Shown piece by piece: positions 8,365 to 16,160 of a DNA stretch of 64,000 nt. Positions within the stretch are counted from its first letter, which is position 1. The number at the start of each line of letters is the position of its first letter. Where the stretch lies: assembly GCA_963789215.1 (NCBI GenBank), contig CAWBJY010000011.1, positions 372,001-436,000 of the forward strand, given 5' to 3'. Origin of the DNA: Phormidesmis sp963789215. GTDB lineage: Bacteria; Cyanobacteriota; Cyanobacteriia; Phormidesmidales; Phormidesmidaceae. The notes under the pieces were generated by a model. The model did not search any database. It saw only the letters and a program-made list of their open reading frames with translations, and was not told where the DNA came from. The position numbers and the translations under genes are program-made.

Positions 8365-8454
8365 GGGTAGAAGTGATGAGTGATGGGGGATGAATGATGA
8401 GTCGAGCGCTATTAGGGTAGGGCTTGACTCTTCTCTCTTCGGTTACCTGTCTTC

Positions 8455-8524
8455 GCTAAGTGCTTTTTGCTAAGTGCTTTTTGCTAAGCGCTCTTCGCTG
8501 AGTCCTCTTTGCTAAGCGTTCTTC
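8455..8524. repeat. five tandem 14-nt repeats (GCTAAGYGCTYTTY)
   Basis: Five units of exactly 14 bases start at 8455, 8469, 8483, 8497 and 8511. The first two are identical and the others differ by a few bases. They occupy the intergenic space between the efflux adaptor stop (8571) and the pump start (8364) inside one operon. The array is the largest of the short tandem repeats in the window. Confidence 0.85.
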
Positions 8525-8570
8525 GACTTTAAATATTCTTTGCTAGCTTCTGGTTGCGGTGATGTGTTGG

Positions 8571-10106
8571 CTATTCATTTTCACCGGCGCTAGAACCGGC
8601 ACCAGAGGATGATCTAGAAGATCTGGCGGCAGGTGCAGCGCCTGCGGGTGCTGGGTCGATAGGGACGCCATCTCGCAGGTTTAGCAGCCCAGAAACCACG
8701 ATAGTATCGCCAGCGGCCAATCCTTCTAAGACCTGATATTCGTTGTCCTGTATGCTGCCTAGCTTGACTGGCTTGAGCTTGGCAACGATGGGTGGAGGTC
8801 CTTCTTGCTGCCCTTTCCCAGCGGGTGCGCCGCCAGATTCTGGCCCCCCGGCAGGTGCGCCGCCAGCGGCCCCCTCTCCTTGAGGTGGCTCGGGGTCGCC
8901 GGGCACAAAGACAAAAGTCTCGCCGCCTAGTCTGGAAATAGCTGTCGTTGGAATAAGAATGCCGGGGCGCTCGTCCCAAATAACGCGGACTTCTAGCCGC
9001 TGTTCGTCTTGCAGCGGCTGGCTAGGCCGAGAGAAACGGGCTTTGGCCAAAACCGTTTGGGTGGCCGTATCGGTAGTGGGCGAAACAAAATCAAGGTTGC
9101 CGTTTGCGATAACGGTATCGGAGCCAAATAGCATGAGCTGGACAGGGAGGCCCGTTCTGAGTCGCTGCGATTCGGTAATGGGAATAGAGACTTCTAGCTC
9201 TAGATCCTGATTTTGGGTGATGGTTGCGAGCTGAGAGCCCGCGGTTACGTAGTCGCCTAGCTTGATGGGAATGTCGCCTACGGTGCCTGCAATCGGGGCC
9301 GTTACGGTCTTATCTAGCAGGTCTTCTTGAATAGAGGCGGCGTTGGCGTTGGTTTGGCTTAAGGTGGCTTCTGCTTGCTCGGCGCTAGATTCTAGGGCGG
9401 CAATTTCTTGAACGGCTGAGCTAAGGGCTGAGTTGGCTACGGTGCGATCGCGCACTACTTGATCCAACTGCTCCTGCGCCAATGCGCCTCTGTCTACTAG
9501 AATCGCCGTTCGGTTATAGTCGTTCTCCCGCAGCTCTAAGTCGGCTAGTAGCTGAGACTGACGTTCTTGAGCGGCCCGCAAATTAGCGCGAGCAGCATCT
9601 CTCGCCGATCTAGCCCCACTGACGCTAGCGAGCGCCGCGTTATAGTCCGACTGAGACTGATTAGCGCTGAGCTGCATAATCGGGTCACCAGCGGCCACCA
9701 CATCGCCCGAGGATACAAAAACCTGAATCACGCGGCCATCAGCTTCCGGCTGCAAGCTCACGCCCGTCTGCGAATCTAAGGTGCCAATGTACTCAGAGCT
9801 ATCTTCAATCGACTCTTCTTGTAGCCGCTCTACCTTAACGGGAACCGCAGGTGAGCCTGGCATCTCTTGCTCGCCGCCTGAAAGCGCCTTCCAAACTACA
9901 ACGCCAACGCCAGCAACGAGCAGCCCCAAGGCCAGCAGCTTTAGCCAGCTTCGAGGCGATCGCCCGTCTTTGTGGTCGCCGCCTGAGTAATTTTCTCTAC
10001 CGTTAGCTGGGTCAGTCTCTGGCAGCAGCGGTTGGGTAGGATCGATCGGGGTGTGAATCGGAAGATTGGGAGAGAACCCTTGTGAGGAATCCGAAGAGGC
10101 CGTCAT
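8571..10106 (-). CDS. RND efflux periplasmic adaptor subunit (membrane fusion protein)
   Basis: A 511-residue adaptor of the HlyD/AcrA type. After a Pro-rich cytoplasmic leader comes one membrane helix (about 52-70, LLALGLLVAGVGVVVW). Next is the lipoyl-like half-motif (GVSLQPEADGRVIQVFVSSGDVVAAGDPI), a long Ala/Gln/Glu coiled-coil hairpin (about 140-260), the second half-motif (TVTAPIAGTVGDIPIKLGDYV), then beta-barrel and membrane-proximal domains. The C-terminal 90 residues contain a Gly/Pro/Ala-rich insertion (GGAPAGGPESGGAPAG). It bridges the RND pump encoded next to an outer-membrane channel. The single membrane anchor replaces the lipid anchor of AcrA. Confidence 0.93.
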   Translation of the reverse strand: MTASSDSSQGFSPNLPIHTPIDPTQPLLPETDPANGRENYSGGDHKDGRSPRSWLKLLALGLLVAGVGVVVWKALSGGEQEMPGSPAVPVKVERLQEESIEDSSEYIGTLDSQTGVSLQPEADGRVIQVFVSSGDVVAAGDPIMQLSANQSQSDYNAALASVSGARSARDAARANLRAAQERQSQLLADLELRENDYNRTAILVDRGALAQEQLDQVVRDRTVANSALSSAVQEIAALESSAEQAEATLSQTNANAASIQEDLLDKTVTAPIAGTVGDIPIKLGDYVTAGSQLATITQNQDLELEVSIPITESQRLRTGLPVQLMLFGSDTVIANGNLDFVSPTTDTATQTVLAKARFSRPSQPLQDEQRLEVRVIWDERPGILIPTTAISRLGGETFVFVPGDPEPPQGEGAAGGAPAGGPESGGAPAGKGQQEGPPPIVAKLKPVKLGSIQDNEYQVLEGLAAGDTIVVSGLLNLRDGVPIDPAPAGAAPAARSSRSSSGAGSSAGENE

Positions 10107-10203
10107 AAGAAAGCTGCCTTAGCGCAAGAGGGTTTGTCGTCTAGCGTTCTCTATAAAAAGTCTATGTTTATTTTATAGTTTGCGCTTTTTATAGTTTGCC
10201 TAT

Positions 10204-10230
10204 AACTAAACTAGCCCGTTTGGTTTAGTT
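10204..10230. promoter_or_regulatory. candidate operator palindrome upstream of the RND efflux operon
   Basis: AACTAAAC and GTTTAGTT are perfect 8-base inverted arms separated by 11 bases. They are centred about 110 bases before the adaptor start, next to several TATAAA-like boxes on the minus strand. RND operons are commonly controlled by TetR- or MarR-type repressors that bind such palindromes, but no regulator gene lies nearby. The regulatory role is inferred from position and symmetry only. Confidence 0.4.
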
Positions 10231-10381
10231 TTTACAAATGAAAAATCGATGCAGCTTCAGCAAAGAAGAATAGGTTCTTCTCTATAGCTTACCTAGACTT
10301 CAACTAACGATAAGTCGCTTCTCCCAACATCTACCTCTAGATTGAAATGCGGTGGAAATTTAACTTAGGAGATTGCAGCAA

Positions 10382-10414
10382 ACAAGAAAGCCCGGCCATC
10401 CGTATGGCTGGGCT
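10382..10414 (-). terminator. Rho-independent terminator after the low-complexity protein gene
   Basis: Read on the minus strand, AGCCCAGCCAT-ACGG-ATGGCCGGGCT (414 to 389) forms an 11-base-pair stem with one G-U pair, followed by TTCTTGTT. It lies about 135 bases after the stop at 10549 and insulates that gene from the efflux operon. Confidence 0.8.
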
Positions 10415-10506
10415 AAAAGAACATGCGTGAAGTGTGAAATTGTTTCACCTTGCCGACTTACGCTAGCTGAGAGCGAACCCGCAGCTAGCCGCAGCGTTTT
10501 TGTTCT

Positions 10507-10551
10507 ATCTGGTTCTCTTTAATCTGGTTCTCTTTAATCTGGTTCTATCTA
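10507..10551. repeat. three tandem 15-nt repeats crossing a stop codon
   Basis: ATCTGGTTCTCTTTA starts at 10507 and 10522, and a third copy with changes runs from 10537 to 10551, ending inside the minus-strand stop codon at 10549. The repeat thus begins at the end of the coding region and extends into the 3' untranslated region. Confidence 0.75.
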
Positions 10552-12042
10552 GCTGTTGTCTCTAGAAAGCAGATTGAGGAACCGCTCGACACCTGCTGTG
10601 TAGTCGTCCTGGTCGCTAGCATCTGCGCCAAGACGGTTGGATGAAGCTCCGGCATCGACAATATCAGCCGCAGATAGATCGCCTGAGTCGTAGGCAGCAA
10701 GGAGTTTATCCCCGCCTGGAATCCCTTCTAAGCCGCCACCGATAGCTAGATAGGATAGCTGGAAGGGAGAGAAGCCTTCTCCGATTAAGCGATCGCTCAA
10801 TCCAAACGATTCCGTTCCACTCGTGGGAACATCCATCGGCACAACGTCTTGCTCACTTGGCTCAACCGGCTCGAGTGGCTCAACCGGCTCAAGTGGCGCA
10901 ACTGGCGCGATCGGTGCTGCTAGAGGATCTAAGGGCAGCGGCGTTTCTGATGACCCAGGGATTATAGGAGCCGTAGTTCCTCCCGGAGAAGACGGTAAGG
11001 GCGTAATGCCAGCAGGCGCAGCGTCTGGTAGCGGCGTTACGGACGAACCCGAGCTAGGTGACCTTAAACCAGGTGATCCGAGACCAGGCGACAAACTAGG
11101 CGAACCCAACTCCGAGGCCCCGGAAGGTGTGGCTGGGAGTTTTTCTGTATCTGCGCTAGGAGCCAAATCTGCGTCTTCTAGATCCGTTTCCGACTCCATC
11201 TCGGAATTGATTTCTGGATCAGCATCTATCTCCATATCGGGAGCTATCTCCACATCAGGAGCTATCTCTGTATCGGGAGCTATCTCTGTATCAGACTCAA
11301 CGCTCATACCAGGTTCAATGCTGGTGCTAGGGGCGGGCGGCACACGAGTCCCACTAGCGGGCGTCGGCTTTCTCATCGTCGGATCTACGTCCTCACCTAC
11401 TTCCCCACCTAGGTCATCGCCAGTCGGAGAACCGATTGCTTCTGTAGGTGTGGGGGGTATGTCCGTGACGGTCGGCTCTGTAATGGTCGGCTCTGTAATG
11501 GTTGGCTCTGTAATGGTTGGAACAGTGCTAGGCGTTGCCTGTGCAACCGCTTGAGAGGGTGAAGTAAAGGATTCACCGCCGATCAAACCATTAGCGCTAG
11601 ATCCCATCGCATTAGGCACCGTGGCGCTAGATGCTGTAGATCCGGTAAAGGCCGAGAACGCGCTGCTTGGACTGGCTGAAAATACATTGCTAGTCGCTGC
11701 CGAAACTGGGAGACGGTTAGCAATTTTTCCTGGTGATGGAGCCGCCATAGCGCCCCGCTGATTTAGCACGCTGTCTGAAAGCGAAGCATTGCTCAGCGCG
11801 CTCAGACCTGCTTTAGTCGCGTTTTTGTCGAGGCTAAAACCTTGAGTCCTATCTAGCGAACTGCCTAGCCCTGTAGCCAGGCTATCGGGCGTTGCAAGCA
11901 GCCCAGAAGCTTCGTTGCTTTCTACGACCTCACTAGTGGGTTCGCTGGTGCGATCGCCCCCAAAAACTTCTGCCTTAGCTGCCACAAACACCGTGAAGAC
12001 CGCAGTCAACACAGAAAGTGAACCGTATACAATTTTCTTCAT
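10549..12042 (-). CDS. secreted low-complexity protein with Pro/Thr/Glu/Asp repeat region
   Basis: A 497-residue protein that I do not recognise. It has a signal peptide (MKKIVYGSLSVLTAVFTVFVAAKAE), then a Ser/Ala/Asn-rich segment. About 250 residues of simple repeats follow: TITEP x4 (15-nt units near 11471-11520), EIAPDx x4 to 5 (18-nt units near 11225-11295), and PVEPLEP runs. A short, apparently folded C-terminal domain of about 85 residues (from FGLSDRLIGEGFSPFQLSYL) ends the protein. The layout resembles a cell-wall or periplasm-spanning stalk carrying a small terminal domain. It is divergent from dnaE and monocistronic, with its own terminator. The repeats should be prone to length change by slippage. 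Function unknown. Confidence 0.7.
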   Translation of the reverse strand: MKKIVYGSLSVLTAVFTVFVAAKAEVFGGDRTSEPTSEVVESNEASGLLATPDSLATGLGSSLDRTQGFSLDKNATKAGLSALSNASLSDSVLNQRGAMAAPSPGKIANRLPVSAATSNVFSASPSSAFSAFTGSTASSATVPNAMGSSANGLIGGESFTSPSQAVAQATPSTVPTITEPTITEPTITEPTVTDIPPTPTEAIGSPTGDDLGGEVGEDVDPTMRKPTPASGTRVPPAPSTSIEPGMSVESDTEIAPDTEIAPDVEIAPDMEIDADPEINSEMESETDLEDADLAPSADTEKLPATPSGASELGSPSLSPGLGSPGLRSPSSGSSVTPLPDAAPAGITPLPSSPGGTTAPIIPGSSETPLPLDPLAAPIAPVAPLEPVEPLEPVEPSEQDVVPMDVPTSGTESFGLSDRLIGEGFSPFQLSYLAIGGGLEGIPGGDKLLAAYDSGDLSAADIVDAGASSNRLGADASDQDDYTAGVERFLNLLSRDNS

Positions 12043-12602
12043 AAAACCCTGATGGCAAACTTCAAATGCTGCACAAGCGTTGTCGGTCGTGGTCAGGAAA
12101 TACCGTGTTCCTACGTAACAACCTTTCTAAATATTTCGCAAGCCCCCCAAGATATTAAAGCGTCGATTTTGTCAGTGACTTGCTGTCTATTTACACTCAA
12201 GCTTTGCAAGCGACGTTTGCCGCTACTAGCCGCCATTGGCTAACGACAGGCGATCGGCAAGTTTTTTTGAGATTGACTCAAGTGAATGGAAAGAATAGGC
12301 ATAAACAGAGATAAGCAAACCAAATATGCCGTAGCTTCGTACAGTTGTAAAAAGTGTTAATGAGTAAGCGCTATTGATAGCGTGATCGGTGCAATAAAAT
12401 TTGAGAAGATTACTATATATAGTGGTTAAATCTTAGATAGCCTGAAGTCGCTTAAGGAGACGCCTGAGCTATTTCAATCTGAGATCTCGATATCAACAAA
12501 AGTTGAGCGAGGTCTATAAAAAGAGTAAATTTGTACTGATGCTTTGCGTTTGCCTGGCAGGTTGTTCGCATTCCTTCTAAAGGTTTTTTAGGGAGTTTTT
12601 CT
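12043..12602. other. divergent intergenic region upstream of dnaE
   Basis: This 560-base non-coding region separates the minus-strand secreted protein from dnaE. A branched stem-loop followed by seven T lies at 12217-12268 on the plus strand (separate entry). Just before dnaE, AGGGAG around 12590 is a plausible ribosome site for the ATG at 12603. A 63-codon open frame at 12052-12243 has no start context or recognisable sequence and was not called. Confidence 0.6.
12217..12268 (+). terminator. possible plus-strand terminator of an unannotated transcript
   Basis: TTGCCG (12217-12222) pairs with CGGCAA (12255-12260), enclosing an inner hairpin TAGCC-gccatt-GGCTA (227-242), and is followed by GTTTTTTT. 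No plus-strand gene lies upstream, because the neighbour is on the minus strand. If real, it ends a small RNA begun in 12045-12200. The outer stem is short and the loop large, so confidence is low. Confidence 0.3.
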
Positions 12603-15600
12603 ATGTCGTCTTTTGTTGGCTTGCATATCCACAGCGACTACAGCCTGCTCGATGGTGCTAGCCACATAGACCCACTCGTCGATAAGGCGTTGGAATTAGG
12701 CATGACGGCGATCGCGCTGACCGACCACGGCGTGATGTACGGCGCAATCGAGCTGCTTAAGGTGTGCAGTAAGAAAGGCATCAAGCCGATTATCGGCAAT
12801 GAGATGTACATCATTAATGGCGATATTACCAAGCAAGAGCGTCGCCCCAAGTATCACCAGCTCGTTTTGGCTAAAAACGACATCGGCTACAAGAATCTGG
12901 TAAAACTCACCACGGTTTCGCATCTAGAAGGCGTCCAGGGCAAGGGCATTTTCTCTCGGCCCTGCATCAATAAAGATCTGTTAGAGCAATATCACGAAGG
13001 GCTGATTATTACCAGTGCTTGCCTAGGTGGAGAGATTCCGCAGGCGATTATGAAGAAGCGGCTAGACGTCGCTCGTCGAGTGGCGCAGTGGTACAAAGAT
13101 CTTCTCGGCGACGATTTTTATCTGGAAATTCAAGATCACGGCTCGCCCGAAGATCGCATCGTGAACCTGGAAATTGTTCGCATTGCCAAAGAACTCGACA
13201 TCAAGGTAATTGCTACTAACGACTCTCACTTTATTTCTTGCGCGGATGTAGAAGCTCACGACGCCCTGCTCTGCATTCAAACTGGCAAGCTCATTACAGA
13301 AGATAAGCGGCTGCGCTACAGCGGCACCGAGTACCTGAAGTCCGCAGATGAGATGCGCCGTTTATTTCGCGATCATCTTGAGCCTGAGGTGATTGAAGAT
13401 GCGGTGACGCGCACGGTAGAAGTGGCGAACAAAATTGAGGAATACAACATTCTGGGCAATCCTCAAATTCCTAATTTTCCGATTCCTGAAGGCTACACAA
13501 AAGAGGAATACATGTCGAAGGTGGCCTGGGATGGCCTGTTCGAGCGGATGAGCGTGCCGGGGGCTGAAGCGCTCACTCAGGAGTATCGCGATCGCATGGA
13601 ATATGAGATCGACATGATGCACCAGATGGGCTTTGCGACCTACTTCTTGGTGGTTTGGGACTACATCAAGTTTGCTAGGGATCAAGATATTCCCGTCGGC
13701 CCCGGTCGAGGGTCTGCCGCCGGGTCGCTCGTCGCCTACGCCATGGGCATCACCAACATCGATCCGATCCATCACGGACTGCTGTTCGAGCGATTCTTAA
13801 ACCCCGAACGCAAATCAATGCCCGACGTCGATACAGACTTCTGCATTGACCGGCGAGAAGACGTAATTAAATACGTCACCGACAAATACGGCACCGATCA
13901 CGTCGCGCAGATTATCACCTTCAACCGCATGACCTCCAAAGCGGTGCTAAAAGACGTGGCCCGCGTGTTGGATATTCCCTACAACGAGTCCGATAAGCTC
14001 GCAAAGCTGATTCCGGTCGCTAGAGGCAAGCCCGCCAAGCTGCCCGTCATGATTTCGGACAAGACTCCCGATCCGCTCTTTAAAGAAAAATACGACAGCG
14101 GCGAGCTAATTCCTGGCACTGCCGTTACCTTCCGCCGGTGGATCGATACCGCCATTACGATTGAAGGCACCAACAAGACTTTTGGAATGCATGCGGCAGG
14201 CGTAGTTATTTCCGAGGATCCGTTAGATACGATTGTGCCTTTGCAGCGCAACAACGATGGCTCTGTGATCACGCAGTACTACATGGAAGATGTAGAGGCC
14301 ATTGGTCTATTGAAGATGGACTTTTTGGGCCTGCGTAACCTTACCATGATTCAAAAAGCGGTAGATCATATCGAATCGCGGCACAACCTAGAGATAGACC
14401 TAGACGCACTGCCCTTAGACGATCCTAAGACCTATCAGCTGTTGGCAGGCGGCGAATTGGCGGGCGTATTCCAGCTAGAGTCTTCTGGGATGCGGCAGAT
14501 TGTAAAAGATCTAAAACCTTCGGGCCTAGAAGATATCTCGTCGGTGCTAGCGCTCTACCGGCCAGGCCCTTTAGATGCTGGGCTAATTCCTAAATTTATT
14601 GATCGCAAGCATGGAAGAGAGAAGATTGACTATGCGCACAAGATCTTAGAGCCAATTCTCAAAGAGACTTACGGCATCATGGTCTATCAAGAACAGATCA
14701 TGAAAATCGCTCAAGACCTTGCGGGCTATTCGCTTGGGCAGGCCGATCTATTGCGTAGAGCGATGGGTAAAAAGAAAATAGATGAGATGGAAAAGCATCG
14801 TGAAAAATTTATTCAGGGGGCGGGTGAGAACGACTTTCCGCGCAAGCCTGCGAATGATTTGTTCGATCAGATGGTGCTGTTTGCCGAGTATTGTTTCAAC
14901 AAGTCTCACTCGACGGCCTACGGATTTGTCACGTTTCAAACGGCTTACCTAAAAGCGAACTATCCGGTTGAATATATGGCGGCGCTGCTAACGGCAATCA
15001 GCGGCGACCAGGACAAAGTGCAGATGTACATCGCTAGCTGCTTGGGCATGGGCATCAAGGTATTGCCGCCAGATGTTAACCAATCCGAGGTGGACTTTAC
15101 GCCGCTGGATGGTCAAATTCTCTTTGGGCTGTCTGCGGTACGCAACGTAGGGCTAGGCGCGATTGAGGCGCTGATTGTTTCTAGACAGGAGAAAGGAGAC
15201 TTTACCTCTTTGGCCGATTTGTGCGATCGCGTAGACCTTCGAGCCGTCAACAAACGCGCCCTAGAAGCCCTTGTTCTTTCTGGCGCGCTAGAAAGCTTCG
15301 AACCCAACCGCCAGCAGCTCATGCACGATCTAGAGCTCATTGTCGACTGGGCACAGTCTCGCGCTAAAGACCGCGAAGTAGGCCAGGGCAACATCTTCGA
15401 CATGATGGGACTTTCTACTTCTACTTCTACTTCTACTTCTACTTCTAGTACCAGCGCCAGCAGCGCCCCCACCTTCGAGTCTGCGCCTAAGGCCCCCCCA
15501 GTCAAAGACTACGAACCGCAAGAGCGGCTCAAGCTAGAGAAAGAACTTCTAGGCTTCTACATCTCCGACCATCCGCTTAAAGGCGTTCAACATTCTGCCA

Positions 15601-16160
15601 GAATTCTCGCGCCTATCAATCTCTCCGAACTAGGCGAACAACCCGAGAAAATTACCCTTAGCTCTATTGTCATGCTCAGCATGGTGAAGCCCGTCATCAC
15701 CAAAAAAGGAGACTCGATGGCGGTGCTGCAAATCGAAGATCTAAGCGGCAGCGCTGAAGCAGTTGTATTTCCCAAAGCTTACGCTCGTATTGGCCAGTAC
15801 ATCAAGCCTGACGCTCGCCTGATGGTGTGGGGCAAAGTAGATCGCCGTGACGACCGCATACAGATGATTATTGACGATGTGCAGCCGATTGAAACGGTGC
15901 GAATGGTGATGGTGGATTTAGATCCTTCGATTGCAGGCGATATAGAACAGCAATATCGCCTGCGCAACGTGCTGAAGGTGCTACAGGGCGAGAACAAGTT
16001 TGCGGCAAAAACACCCGTCATCGCGGTCATTCGGACAAGAGACCAGCGGCAGGCGGTGCGACTAGGCTCGCAGTTTAGGGTTCAGAACGCTGAGGCAGCG
16101 GTTGCTGCTCTGCAGTCGGCTTCGTTTAGAGCTAGGACAACACCTCTCCTGAGCGTGTAG
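12603..16160 (+). CDS. dnaE: DNA polymerase III alpha subunit, unsplit and without intein
   Basis: A 1185-residue replicative polymerase. The PHP domain starts with GLHIHSDYSLLDGASH (residues 6-21). The palm carries GPGRGSAAGSLVAY and PDVDTDF with catalytic Asp (407-413). The finger/thumb, helix-hairpin-helix and a C-terminal OB fold (about 1035-1085) follow. In many cyanobacteria dnaE is cut into two distant genes joined by a split intein between AEY and CFN; here that site is continuous (Y763/C764: FAEYCFNKSHS), so no splicing is needed. A linker before the OB fold contains (Ser-Thr)5 encoded by a TCTACT hexanucleotide repeat. The start is supported by AGGGAG upstream of the ATG. Confidence 0.98.
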   Translation: MSSFVGLHIHSDYSLLDGASHIDPLVDKALELGMTAIALTDHGVMYGAIELLKVCSKKGIKPIIGNEMYIINGDITKQERRPKYHQLVLAKNDIGYKNLVKLTTVSHLEGVQGKGIFSRPCINKDLLEQYHEGLIITSACLGGEIPQAIMKKRLDVARRVAQWYKDLLGDDFYLEIQDHGSPEDRIVNLEIVRIAKELDIKVIATNDSHFISCADVEAHDALLCIQTGKLITEDKRLRYSGTEYLKSADEMRRLFRDHLEPEVIEDAVTRTVEVANKIEEYNILGNPQIPNFPIPEGYTKEEYMSKVAWDGLFERMSVPGAEALTQEYRDRMEYEIDMMHQMGFATYFLVVWDYIKFARDQDIPVGPGRGSAAGSLVAYAMGITNIDPIHHGLLFERFLNPERKSMPDVDTDFCIDRREDVIKYVTDKYGTDHVAQIITFNRMTSKAVLKDVARVLDIPYNESDKLAKLIPVARGKPAKLPVMISDKTPDPLFKEKYDSGELIPGTAVTFRRWIDTAITIEGTNKTFGMHAAGVVISEDPLDTIVPLQRNNDGSVITQYYMEDVEAIGLLKMDFLGLRNLTMIQKAVDHIESRHNLEIDLDALPLDDPKTYQLLAGGELAGVFQLESSGMRQIVKDLKPSGLEDISSVLALYRPGPLDAGLIPKFIDRKHGREKIDYAHKILEPILKETYGIMVYQEQIMKIAQDLAGYSLGQADLLRRAMGKKKIDEMEKHREKFIQGAGENDFPRKPANDLFDQMVLFAEYCFNKSHSTAYGFVTFQTAYLKANYPVEYMAALLTAISGDQDKVQMYIASCLGMGIKVLPPDVNQSEVDFTPLDGQILFGLSAVRNVGLGAIEALIVSRQEKGDFTSLADLCDRVDLRAVNKRALEALVLSGALESFEPNRQQLMHDLELIVDWAQSRAKDREVGQGNIFDMMGLSTSTSTSTSTSSTSASSAPTFESAPKAPPVKDYEPQERLKLEKELLGFYISDHPLKGVQHSARILAPINLSELGEQPEKITLSSIVMLSMVKPVITKKGDSMAVLQIEDLSGSAEAVVFPKAYARIGQYIKPDARLMVWGKVDRRDDRIQMIIDDVQPIETVRMVMVDLDPSIAGDIEQQYRLRNVLKVLQGENKFAAKTPVIAVIRTRDQRQAVRLGSQFRVQNAEAAVAALQSASFRARTTPLLSV
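15414..15449. repeat. TCTACT hexanucleotide repeat inside dnaE
   Basis: Five perfect copies of TCTACT start at 15414, followed by a degenerate sixth (TCTAGT). They encode alternating Ser-Thr from residue 938 in a disordered linker. The unit is two codons, so gain or loss of copies would change linker length without shifting the frame. Confidence 0.9.

Larger units (their letters stand above)
10107..10548. other. intergenic region: efflux promoter side and terminator of the low-complexity protein gene
   Basis: This 442-base stretch contains, from right to left on the minus strand, a 15-nt repeat crossing the stop of the upstream gene, a Rho-independent terminator (10382-10414), a palindrome (10204-10230) and an A/T-rich TATAAA-bearing segment before the adaptor start. 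A 16-nt near-duplication, TTTTATAGTTTGC, occurs at 10171 and 10187. No coding region is convincing. Confidence 0.65.

Noticed and set aside
8455..8524. Tandem repeats considered as CRISPR-like array
   Set aside because: Units are 14 bases with no spacers between them, so they are simple tandem repeats.
10823..11554. 243-codon plus-strand open frame opposite the low-complexity protein
   Set aside because: It is the complement of the Pro/Ser/Thr repeat region, giving Gly/Ser repeats, and is explained by that gene's composition.
12052..12243. 63-codon open frame between the secreted protein and dnaE
   Set aside because: No ribosome site, unlikely composition (Cys/Leu/Lys) and overlap with the candidate terminator region.
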